A stretch of 64,000 nt of DNA from an uncultured Saprospiraceae bacterium (GTDB lineage: Bacteria > Bacteroidota > Bacteroidia > Chitinophagales > Saprospiraceae). The stretch lies in the NCBI GenBank assembly GCA_937959275.1, contig CALGLU010000033.1, positions 33,737-97,736 on the forward strand, in the 5' to 3' direction. The translations under genes and the position numbers were made by a program. This document shows, piece by piece, positions 9,113-16,653 of the stretch. Below the pieces are notes generated by a model. The model did not search any database, was not told the DNA's origin, and saw only the letters and a list, made by a program, of their open reading frames with translations. Each line of letters starts with the position of its first letter. The stretch's first letter is position 1.

Positions 9113-9799
9113 ATGAAGGATCAGTCCATTTGGTTTTTAGAAAATATCGATGTCTCGGGAATCTTTTGTGAGAAAAAAATGGGTAATGCTATTGACTCTC
9201 ACACACATAAAGAATACCCAAAAGGCGAATACATTTATTTACCCGATCAAGCCGCAGATAAACTTTATTTTATCATAGAAGGCCGCGTCAAAGTTGGATC
9301 TCTCAATGACCAAAATAAAGAAATCATAAAAGCGATTTTGTCTAGAGGTGAACTGTTTGGTGAGCTATCTTTAATTGGTGAAGACAAACGTAGAGACTTT
9401 GCGATTGCTATCGAAAAGACCACTTGCTGCATAATGACAGTGGATGAGATGAAACTAATGATTAAGGATCATAATGCTCTGAGTTTATTTTTCATGAAAA
9501 TTATGGGTTCGAGAGTCTTGGATATGGAGCAGCGATTAGAGTCCATGGTGTTCAAGGATTCACGAAGCCGGATTGTAGAATACCTTGTCGAATCAGTGAG
9601 AAAGAAAGGACAACGTGTTGGGTATGAATGGGTCGTGAGAAAATTTAATACGCATCAAGAAATAGCAAATTTGACAGCAACCTCACGACAGACCGTGACG
9701 ACAGTGCTGAATGACTTGAGGAATAAAAATTTATTGACTTTTAATCGAAAAAGATTATTAGTTAGAGACCTAGATAAATTGGGAGAAGAGATAATTTAG
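9113..9799 (+). CDS. Crp/Fnr family transcriptional regulator
   Basis: A 228-residue regulator. The N-terminal cyclic-nucleotide-binding fold (about residues 35-125) includes GRVKVGS and ILSRGELFGELSLIGED, the phosphate-binding-cassette-like segment. A long dimerisation helix follows (about 125-150), then a Crp-type winged helix with recognition segment THQEIANLTATSRQTVTTVLNDL. There are no N-terminal Cys clusters of the Fnr [4Fe-4S] type, so the effector is a small molecule or unknown. It is followed after 5 bases by pyrD in the same direction, suggesting cotranscription; whether it regulates pyrD cannot be told. Confidence 0.88.
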   Translation: MKDQSIWFLENIDVSGIFCEKKMGNAIDSHTHKEYPKGEYIYLPDQAADKLYFIIEGRVKVGSLNDQNKEIIKAILSRGELFGELSLIGEDKRRDFAIAIEKTTCCIMTVDEMKLMIKDHNALSLFFMKIMGSRVLDMEQRLESMVFKDSRSRIVEYLVESVRKKGQRVGYEWVVRKFNTHQEIANLTATSRQTVTTVLNDLRNKNLLTFNRKRLLVRDLDKLGEEII

Positions 9800-9804
9800 C
9801 GGTC

Positions 9805-10824
9805 ATGTACCACCTGCTAAAACAATTCTTATTTTTATTCTCTCCGGAAAAAGCACACAAATTAGCCTTACAATTATTCGGATTAGGACTAGCCATTCCC
9901 GGTATTTCTCATCTATTAAGCTATATCTACAAGCCTGATACCCATAAACCCGTCAAATTTTGTGGTCTAACATTTAAGAATCCAGTCGGATTAGCAGCTG
10001 GATTTGATAAAAATGGTGAGTATATACAGGCAATGGCGGCATTAGGTTTTGGCTTTATCGAAGTCGGGACTGTTACGCCTGTCCCTCAAATCGGCAATCC
10101 ACAACCCAGACTGTTTAGACTACCAAAAGACGAAGCGCTCATTAATAGAATGGGCTTTAATAATAAAGGTGTTGATTACTTAGTAGAGCAACTTAAATCA
10201 CTACCAAAATTAGATGTCATTATTGGTGGCAATATTGGCAAGAATAAAATCACGCCCAATGACGAGGCTATCAACGATTACAAAATTTGTTTTAAGAAGC
10301 TTCATCCCCATGTTGACTATTTTGTTGTCAATGTGAGTTCGCCGAATACACCAAACCTTAGAGATCTCCAAGAAAAAGAACCATTGAAGGCATTGTTACA
10401 AAGTGTCAAACAGGAAAATGAGACGTTTGAGACCCAAAAGCCTATCTTATTAAAAATAGCTCCAGATCTAACACAGGGGCAAATTGATGATGTCATAGAG
10501 ATCGTTACTCAGGTCGGCATAGATGGGATCATTGCGACCAATACGACTATAGACCGATCAAATTTGAAAACCACCGACACTGCAATCGAACAAATTGGTA
10601 ATGGCGGCTTGAGTGGAAAACCCGTACAGGTCAGATCAACAGAGGTAATTAATTATATCAATCAAAAATCCAATGGCAGCATCCCCATTATCGGTGTAGG
10701 AGGCATCAATAGCCCTGCCTCTGCACAAGAAAAACTAACCGCCGGTGCCAGTTTGGTCCAGCTTTACACAGGATTTATCTATCAAGGACCAGGCATTGTA
10801 AAACGCCTCGTTAAGCATTTGTAA
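9805..10824 (+). CDS. pyrD: Dihydroorotate dehydrogenase (quinone), class 2
   Basis: A 339-residue FMN enzyme that oxidises dihydroorotate to orotate in pyrimidine synthesis, passing electrons to the quinone pool. The N-terminal amphipathic/hydrophobic helices (about residues 1-40) mark the membrane-associated class 2 type. Conserved segments include NPVGLAAGFDKNGEY, GNPQPRLFRLPKDEALINRMGFNN, the catalytic-Ser region NVSSPNTPNLR, and the FMN-phosphate motif IIGVGGI. Length equals the family norm (about 335-345). It starts 5 bases after the Crp-like gene. Confidence 0.96.
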   Translation: MYHLLKQFLFLFSPEKAHKLALQLFGLGLAIPGISHLLSYIYKPDTHKPVKFCGLTFKNPVGLAAGFDKNGEYIQAMAALGFGFIEVGTVTPVPQIGNPQPRLFRLPKDEALINRMGFNNKGVDYLVEQLKSLPKLDVIIGGNIGKNKITPNDEAINDYKICFKKLHPHVDYFVVNVSSPNTPNLRDLQEKEPLKALLQSVKQENETFETQKPILLKIAPDLTQGQIDDVIEIVTQVGIDGIIATNTTIDRSNLKTTDTAIEQIGNGGLSGKPVQVRSTEVINYINQKSNGSIPIIGVGGINSPASAQEKLTAGASLVQLYTGFIYQGPGIVKRLVKHL

Positions 10825-11251
10825 AACAATCCACTTCACAATCACCGGTAAAACAGTGAAATTCAAAATTCTCACTTACTAAAGATTTAGGGTATTTTTT
10901 AATATTAAGAAATTCATGAATTGGTCGAATAAATAATATGTCACATATATTAAAAGATTGATTAATAGCGAGTTAGACATCTACTTAATCGTCATTCTAA
11001 ATAAGAGTATTTGAGCCTACACTAATCAAAGTACCTTACACATTATAGATTATTGCTATGGTATCGTATTTGACTTATAGAAGGTGTAGCGATGACCGAT
11101 GACCTGATGATTTCAATAAACCAATGATAAATCTATTCTAGACCATTGCCACGTTCTAGTAATTATAACAAGACGAAGGATGTCGGAGATCGATGTCCGC
11201 TAATGTAAACTTCAGATCTAAAATCTGATTGTCATTTTATACAATACTCAT
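10825..11251. other. Long intergenic region, no gene recognised
   Basis: These 427 AT-rich bases separate pyrD from the small membrane-peptide ORF. Only weak inverted repeats are visible (for example CAGAT...ATCTG near 11213-11227). No convincing terminator, RNA gene or protein-coding ORF was found. Confidence 0.45.
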
Positions 11252-11359
11252 ATGTTATCAAATAACGACGAATCAGTGTTTAGAGATGCTCGCTTTTGGC
11301 TAGCATTGCTGTTCTTCGGAGCACTAATCAGCTTTTTAATTTTAACCTATCCTGTATAG
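11252..11359 (+). CDS. 35-residue single-span membrane peptide (putative)
   Basis: A short ORF from ATG at 11252 to TAG at 11357-11359 encodes 35 residues: a charged start (MLSNNDESVFRDARFW) followed by one strongly hydrophobic helix of about 18 residues ending TYPV. Support for its being real comes from the sensible membrane-peptide composition and the intrinsic terminator that follows 22 bases after the stop. Function is unknown. It is not similar to a toxin family I recognise, though single-span peptides of this size can be type I toxins or subunit stabilisers. Confidence 0.4.
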   Translation: MLSNNDESVFRDARFWLALLFFGALISFLILTYPV

Positions 11360-11381
11360 ACAGAATAGTTTGTTATCTACC

Positions 11382-11422
11382 AAGAGAAGAACTTTTATGG
11401 TTTTAAAGTTCTTCTCTTTTTT
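11382..11422. terminator. Bidirectional intrinsic terminator
   Basis: A perfect 14-bp inverted repeat (AAGAGAAGAACTTT at 11382-11395 with its complement at 11405-11418) closes a 9-base loop and is followed by a T-run. The complementary A/T context allows it to serve both the rightward small ORF and the leftward nadC, whose stop codon abuts it. Confidence 0.85.
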
Positions 11423-12293
11423 ATTTCTGCACTTTTAAACTTAAATCTAAACTCCCAGCAGAGTGTGTCAGTGCGCCAACAGATATAAAATTAACTCCTG
11501 TCTTAGCAATTTCCCTGACCGTAAATAAATCGACCCCACCAGATGCTTCGCTCTCGAATGTTGACCCAATAATTTGTACTGCCTCTCTAAGCAATGGTAA
11601 CTCAAAGTTATCGAGCATGATGCGATTCACTTGTCCACAATCTAGTACTTCTGTTAGCTCTACGAGATTACGGACCTCTACTGTTGTTTCTAATTCGAGA
11701 TTGTTTTCGGTCAAATAAAGCTTCACTCTTTCAATTGCCTTAGTGATTGATCCACAGGCATCTATGTGATTATCTTTAATCATGATGCGGTCATATAAGC
11801 CATCTCTATAATTAGTGCATCCGCCGATTCGCACCGCATACTTTTCCAAAAATCGAAGTAGTGGCGTTGTTTTTCGGGTATCTAAGATCGTCACTTGAGT
11901 CCCTTCAATTTCCGCAACAAATCGATCACTCATGGTCGCAATACCACTTAAACGCTGCATCAAATTTAAGGCAAGTCGCTCGCCCTTTAATAAGGCTTGA
12001 GAATTACATGTTAATTCAAAGACAACATCCTTATAGTGTACAGCTGTGCCATCCGGAATTTTGACATTGATTGTCGCATCAGGATCTAAATGCTTAAATA
12101 TCCGTTCTGCTATTGGAATACCAGCCACCACGCCTTCATCCTTAGAATATAAAAATGCAGTATCTCTTAACGTCGGGTCAATACAAGCCAACGAAGTATG
12201 GTCTCCATTACGCACATCCTCTTCGAGTCCTTTGACAATAAATTCTTGTAATTGTGCCTCTGAGATGCCTTCTAAAGTAGTTTCGTAATTCAT
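11421..12293 (-). CDS. nadC: Carboxylating nicotinate-nucleotide diphosphorylase (quinolinate phosphoribosyltransferase)
   Basis: A 290-residue NAD-biosynthesis enzyme that converts quinolinate and PRPP to nicotinate mononucleotide. Recognised by EEDVRNGDHTS near the N-terminus, the ALNLMQRLSGIAT segment, ILDTRKTTPLLRFLEKYAVRIGGCTNYRDGLYDRIMIKDNHI, and a C-terminal FISVGALTHSAGSLDLSL motif. The binding residues RKTTP and KDNH are intact. ATG at 12293 is used; an upstream in-frame TTG at 12329 is less likely. Downstream it runs straight into the shared terminator. It is divergent from pdeM, 144 bases away. Confidence 0.95.
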   Translation of the reverse strand: MNYETTLEGISEAQLQEFIVKGLEEDVRNGDHTSLACIDPTLRDTAFLYSKDEGVVAGIPIAERIFKHLDPDATINVKIPDGTAVHYKDVVFELTCNSQALLKGERLALNLMQRLSGIATMSDRFVAEIEGTQVTILDTRKTTPLLRFLEKYAVRIGGCTNYRDGLYDRIMIKDNHIDACGSITKAIERVKLYLTENNLELETTVEVRNLVELTEVLDCGQVNRIMLDNFELPLLREAVQIIGSTFESEASGGVDLFTVREIAKTGVNFISVGALTHSAGSLDLSLKVQK

Positions 12294-12436
12294 GATTGCA
12301 AGATTAGAAAATTTTGATAGGCTTTCCAAAGTTATCCTTTATGAGAATGTCTTTCTTTACAGTCAAATTAAGCCCCTGTGCTTAGATTGTATTCACAAAA
12401 AACACAATAAATACTATAGAATTCGCTTACTATTAG

Positions 12437-13102
12437 TTGACTATGATGGAAATGAGTAGAAATAGCATAAGCTATGAGCTGAGTGAGCAAGATCTAGAGC
12501 TCTTACCAGAAAAAGCAGTGTATTGGCATAATCGATCCACGCTTATTCTGGCAGATTTGCATTTGGGGAAGATTAGCCATTTTCGAAAAGCAGGTATTGC
12601 TGTTCCGATGGAGGCTGCAGAGGATGGATTAATAAGATTGGAATCACTGTTAAACTCATTTGATGTCAAGCAGGTCTTGATTTTAGGCGATTTATTCCAT
12701 AGTGAGATGAATCGGGAGTGGGAAGACTTTGTTGATCTATTGTATCGAAATAGTGAGATAGAATTTCATCTGGTGATAGGAAATCATGACATATTAGGCC
12801 TACATAATTACGAGCGCATTCCATTAGTGACACATGAAGAGATCTTGGAGATCGGTCCTTTTGTATTTAGTCACGATGCCTTGTCAGAACATGCATTATA
12901 CAACATTCATGGGCACATTCATCCTGCGATCAGGCTTCAAGGGAAAGCCCGCCAGTCATTGAGATTATCGTGCTATTTCTTCTCAAAAAGGCATGCCATT
13001 TTACCTGCTTTTGGTACTTTTACGGGTAAACATACACTTCCGTATAAAGTCTCTGATCATGTATTCATAATCGCTGGGGATAAAGTCATCAAAATTGATT
13101 GA
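12437..13102 (+). CDS. pdeM: Ligase-associated DNA damage response endonuclease PdeM
   Basis: A 221-residue calcineurin-like metallophosphoesterase. Metal-binding motifs are in order: LADLHLGK (D-x-H), VLILGDLFH (GD), VIGNHD (GNHD), and NIHGHIHPAI (GHxH). The combination ADLHLGKISHFRKAGIAVP and its length match the PdeM family, usually found with a dedicated DNA ligase, exonuclease and helicase. No such ligase or helicase lies in this window, so the usual cluster is split here. Start: ATG 12443, six bases in, is an alternative to 12437. Confidence 0.85.
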   Translation: MTMMEMSRNSISYELSEQDLELLPEKAVYWHNRSTLILADLHLGKISHFRKAGIAVPMEAAEDGLIRLESLLNSFDVKQVLILGDLFHSEMNREWEDFVDLLYRNSEIEFHLVIGNHDILGLHNYERIPLVTHEEILEIGPFVFSHDALSEHALYNIHGHIHPAIRLQGKARQSLRLSCYFFSKRHAILPAFGTFTGKHTLPYKVSDHVFIIAGDKVIKID

Positions 13103-13114
13103 AAGTAAAATCGT

Positions 13115-13732
13115 ATGTTTGATAAAATTTGTTACGTGAGCCGGCCAGCTAAAACTAAAAACGACGAAGTTTTTGAGACAGAATTATTGCCTCACATCGA
13201 TGCATTGAAGACTTTTGCCTTCCACCTTTCCTATGACGAAGATGATGCTAATGATTTGGTCCAAGAGACCTACATGAAGGCACATCGTTTTATAGATAAG
13301 TACGAACAGGGAACTAATGCGAAGGCATGGTTGTTTAAGATTCTGAAGAACGCCTATATAAACGAGTATCGGAAGAAAAGCAAACGACCGACTCGTGTTG
13401 ATTTTGAAGATATCGTGAGTTACCACGACAGCGACGACAGTCGCGTTCCTGGTTATCTAGATTTGAGGGAGGAGATATTTAAAAATATGATGGGAGATGA
13501 GGTGACAATTGCCATTAATTCTCTCCCGATTGATTTTAGAACTGTTGTATTATTATGTGATGTCGAAGGATTCACATACGAAGAAATTTCGAAGATTATT
13601 GATGTTCCTATCGGAACGGTAAGATCTAGATTGTTCAGAGCCCGAAATATGCTCAAAGACAAGTTGAAAAAATACGCTGGGAATCTAGGGTATAAAGATA
13701 TGAGGAGTAAAAAGTCTGATGAGCAAGAATAA
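13115..13732 (+). CDS. ECF-type RNA polymerase sigma factor
   Basis: A 205-residue sigma-70 family factor. Region 2 (about residues 25-95) includes DDANDLVQETYMKAHRF and AWLFKILKNAYINEYRK. Region 4 (about 135-190) includes LPIDFRTVVLLCDVEGFTYEEISKIIDVPIGTVRSRLFRAR, a typical helix-turn-helix that contacts the -35-like region. It lies 12 bases after pdeM and upstream of a 77-residue protein that is probably its partner. The target regulon is not identifiable here. Confidence 0.93.
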   Translation: MFDKICYVSRPAKTKNDEVFETELLPHIDALKTFAFHLSYDEDDANDLVQETYMKAHRFIDKYEQGTNAKAWLFKILKNAYINEYRKKSKRPTRVDFEDIVSYHDSDDSRVPGYLDLREEIFKNMMGDEVTIAINSLPIDFRTVVLLCDVEGFTYEEISKIIDVPIGTVRSRLFRARNMLKDKLKKYAGNLGYKDMRSKKSDEQE

Positions 13733-13791
13733 ATACTGTACATTGTAAAACGCATACACATCCATTTATAGATACCTTTAAAACGTTAAAC

Positions 13792-14025
13792 ATGGCACAC
13801 AGATTTGATGATCAGGAAATGAGAAATCGAGTTAGCCTTTTTTTTGACAAGGCTCTTAGTAAAGAAGATGAACAGTCTTTTATGACAGATGTCAATCAAG
13901 ATCCTCACTTCATTAAATTGTATAATCAAGAAAAAACTGCGCGGGAGTTTATCCGAAACAATGTAAGACGCCCATCAGTTTCACCTGATTTAATACAAAA
14001 TATACGGAATACGTATAGGCACTAA
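13792..14025 (+). CDS. Small soluble protein, putative anti-sigma partner
   Basis: A 77-residue highly charged protein (MAHRFDDQEMRNRVSLFFDK...NTYRH) with predicted helices and no membrane segment. Its position directly after an ECF sigma gene and the phrase RVSLFFDKALSKEDEQSF resemble the short anti-sigma-like proteins that follow ECF genes in Bacteroidota. It lacks the HxxxCxxC zinc motif of classic zinc-binding anti-sigma factors. The role is therefore inferred from context. The next gene begins 11 bases downstream. Confidence 0.65.
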   Translation: MAHRFDDQEMRNRVSLFFDKALSKEDEQSFMTDVNQDPHFIKLYNQEKTAREFIRNNVRRPSVSPDLIQNIRNTYRH

Positions 14026-14036
14026 TCTCACTTCTC

Positions 14037-14729
14037 GTGATTAAAATTCTATCCTGGAACATACGCCAGGGCGGAGGGTCTAGACTACTACAAATTGTAA
14101 AAGCAATTGAAGCGCAAGCTCCTGCGGTGCTTGCTCTTAGCGAATTTCGAAATAATCAATCTGGGATACAGTTAAGGACGGCGTTACTTAAGCACGACTA
14201 TCGATACCAAGTAGTTACCGCAGCTAAATCTAATGACAACTCTGTATTAATCGCTAGCCGATATCCATTCAATAGTTCCGTATTTCCAAAAGCTGATGAC
14301 GAATTTCCTCACAATGTGGTGATGGCAGAATTTAGTGCATTCTATGTTTTAGCTGTCTATCTACCTCACAAGAAAAAACACAAGCTTTTTGACTTCCTTA
14401 TCGAGCAAGTAAAAGCACATACAAAACCTTGTATCATCGTTGGTGACTATAACACAGGCAAAAACTACATCGATCAAAAAGGTAATTCATTCTGGTATAC
14501 AGATGATCTAGAAGCACTAGAAAAAACAGGTATGGTCGACGCATTCAGACATCTACACGGAGACATGTCAGACTATTCTTGGTACAGCCACCAAGGAAAT
14601 GGATTCAGGTATGATCACAGCTACGTAGAAGAGGCCTTATTGCCCTTAGTCCAATCGTGTTATTACCTGCATCAATATAGAGAGGCGAAAGTATCTGATC
14701 ATTCGCCTATGATGCTTGAGATTGGTTAA
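14037..14729 (+). CDS. Endonuclease/exonuclease/phosphatase (EEP) family protein
   Basis: A 230-residue member of the EEP superfamily (exonuclease III / DNase I fold). Catalytic signatures in order: ILSWNIRQGG (Asn), ALSEFR (metal-binding Glu), VVGDY in IIVGDYNTGKN (Asp and Asn), DAFRHLHGDMSDYSW, and the C-terminal KVSDHSPMML (Asp-His pair). No signal peptide is seen. The substrate may be nucleic acid or a phosphoester; not determinable. It begins with a GTG at 14037, since the next in-frame ATG would remove the first strand. Confidence 0.85.
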   Translation: MIKILSWNIRQGGGSRLLQIVKAIEAQAPAVLALSEFRNNQSGIQLRTALLKHDYRYQVVTAAKSNDNSVLIASRYPFNSSVFPKADDEFPHNVVMAEFSAFYVLAVYLPHKKKHKLFDFLIEQVKAHTKPCIIVGDYNTGKNYIDQKGNSFWYTDDLEALEKTGMVDAFRHLHGDMSDYSWYSHQGNGFRYDHSYVEEALLPLVQSCYYLHQYREAKVSDHSPMMLEIG

Positions 14730-14769
14730 ATTTCGAAAAATACTTGTTAATGACATAAACGGATGTAAA

Positions 14770-16500
14770 ATGAAGCCAACCAAACGATTAGAAGTTCTTC
14801 TTTTAATAACGATACTGTCTTTTTTAATAAGTAGCTGCCACAGTAACGGTGATGAACATGGTGATAAACACTCCGCCGATGTGATTATTTATGGAGGCAG
14901 CTCTGCAGGAATAACTGCTGCAATTCAAACCGCCAGACTTGGAAAGTCTATCATACTCATAGAACCAACTACGCGTTTGGGTGGACTCACGACAGGCGGT
15001 CTTGGGCAGACTGATATTGGCAATAAGCAAGTGATTGGTGGCATTGCTCGTGAGTTTTATAGACACATTAAGAGACATTATGAAGATCCTGCAAATTGGA
15101 ATTGGCAACTCAGATCAGACTATAAAGATGGAGGGCAAACACGTTCTGGTATTCAAGAAGATGCGATGTGGACTTTCGAGCCATCGGTTGCATTGACCGT
15201 TTATCACGAGATGATCAAACATGTGAACATCACTATAGATTATAATCAGAGACTCAACAGATCAACAGGGATCACAAAACTTGATAATCAAATTAAGTCC
15301 ATTACCATGGAATCGGGTCAAACATATTATGGGGAGGTGTTTATTGACGCCACATACGAAGGCGATCTGATGGCTGCAGCTGATATCTCCTATACATCGG
15401 GACGAGAATCTAATGCTCAGTATGGAGAATCATTAAATGGAGTTCAAGCCAATGATACTGCCAGGACTTTACTCGGGGGAATTTCACATAATGGAGTCCA
15501 TCATAATTTTATTGATCGCGTTGATCCTTATAGAGTAAAAGGCGATCCTACAAGTGGCCTTCTGCCATTTATTACACCAGGCGGATCAGGAACCAATGGC
15601 GAAGCTGACAATGCGATACAAGCTTACTGTTTCCGCATGACGCTGACAGACCATCCAGATAATAAAATAGCATTTAAAAAACCTGCCAATTATAACGAGT
15701 TGGATTATGAACTCCTTTTCCGCAATTATGAAGCGGCTGCAGGACCACTAGAAGACATGTATTCTTATGGAGACCCACTCATTCCCTGGATCAATTCAGC
15801 TATGCCCAATCGCAAAACAGATACGAACAACCAAAAAGGATTTTCTACTGATTTCATCGGACAAAACTGGGACTACCCAGAAGCTTCCTATGAAGATCGC
15901 GAAAAAATTGTCGAACGTCATCGACGATATCAGCAGGGATTAATGTGGACCCTGGCTTATCATCCACGAATTCCTGAAAAAGTCCGAGATATTGTCTCGC
16001 AATGGGGAACATGTAAGGATGAATATGAACGAGACGATGGCTGGCAGCAGCAACTTTATATTAGAGAAGCCCGGCGCATGATCAGCGACTATGTGATGAC
16101 CCAAAAAAACTGCGAAAGAATTGAAACCATCGAAGACCCAATCGGCATGGCGGCCTACGGTATGGATTCTCATCATGTAAAGCGTTATGTCAATGCCAAA
16201 GGATATGTATCAAATGAAGGTAATGTTGAAGCCCATGTTAATGCTCCTTTTCCAATAAGCTACCGTTCTATTGTACCAAAAAAATCAGAATGCTCTAATT
16301 TGATTGTTCCCGTATGCCTGAGCGCCTCTCACATCACATTTGGCTCTATTCGTATGGAACCTGTATTCATGATACTTGGGCAAAGTGCAGGTCTAATAGC
16401 GTCTTTAGCAATTGATGAGAATATTGCTGTTCAAGATTTAGAATATGAAAATTTAGAAAAAGAGTTGATCAAACAAGAGCAAATATTGAATAACAAATAG
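14770..16500 (+). CDS. FAD-dependent oxidoreductase, lipoprotein (xanthan-lyase-associated type)
   Basis: A 576-residue secreted flavoprotein of the FAD_oxidored family. From the ATG at 14770 the N-terminus is a lipoprotein signal (LLLITILSFLISSC). The Rossmann fold begins DVIIYGGSSAGITAAIQTA, followed by LIEPTTRLGGLTTGGLGQTD; the C-terminal motif SIRMEPVFMILGQSAG is also characteristic. Family members occur in polysaccharide-utilisation clusters and are often labelled xanthan lyase, though they are oxidoreductases by sequence. The in-frame ATG at 14716 overlaps the preceding gene and would destroy the signal peptide, so it is rejected. The facing gene encodes a toroid lyase-like lipoprotein. 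Confidence 0.87.
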   Translation: MKPTKRLEVLLLITILSFLISSCHSNGDEHGDKHSADVIIYGGSSAGITAAIQTARLGKSIILIEPTTRLGGLTTGGLGQTDIGNKQVIGGIAREFYRHIKRHYEDPANWNWQLRSDYKDGGQTRSGIQEDAMWTFEPSVALTVYHEMIKHVNITIDYNQRLNRSTGITKLDNQIKSITMESGQTYYGEVFIDATYEGDLMAAADISYTSGRESNAQYGESLNGVQANDTARTLLGGISHNGVHHNFIDRVDPYRVKGDPTSGLLPFITPGGSGTNGEADNAIQAYCFRMTLTDHPDNKIAFKKPANYNELDYELLFRNYEAAAGPLEDMYSYGDPLIPWINSAMPNRKTDTNNQKGFSTDFIGQNWDYPEASYEDREKIVERHRRYQQGLMWTLAYHPRIPEKVRDIVSQWGTCKDEYERDDGWQQQLYIREARRMISDYVMTQKNCERIETIEDPIGMAAYGMDSHHVKRYVNAKGYVSNEGNVEAHVNAPFPISYRSIVPKKSECSNLIVPVCLSASHITFGSIRMEPVFMILGQSAGLIASLAIDENIAVQDLEYENLEKELIKQEQILNNK

Positions 16501-16509
16501 ATAAATTTA

Positions 16510-16566
16510 ATGAAAAATATTGCTGTATTTATCTACCTCTTCTTCCTCCAGTCTTGCCATGACTAG
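16510..16566 (+). pseudogene. Truncated lipoprotein signal-peptide stub
   Basis: An 18-codon reading frame starting 9 bases after the oxidoreductase stop encodes a perfect lipoprotein signal (MKNIAVFIYLFFLQSCHD) and then meets TAG. It looks like the 5' remnant of a deleted lipoprotein gene, though a translated leader peptide is not excluded. Nothing coding continues downstream before the convergent gene. Confidence 0.35.
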
Positions 16567-16653
16567 GGTTCTGATATCATCTAAAGAGTGCAATTTGTGT
16601 TACACACAGGATTTAATATAATTGGATAAGATACCTGTGCTCCATCATACTCC

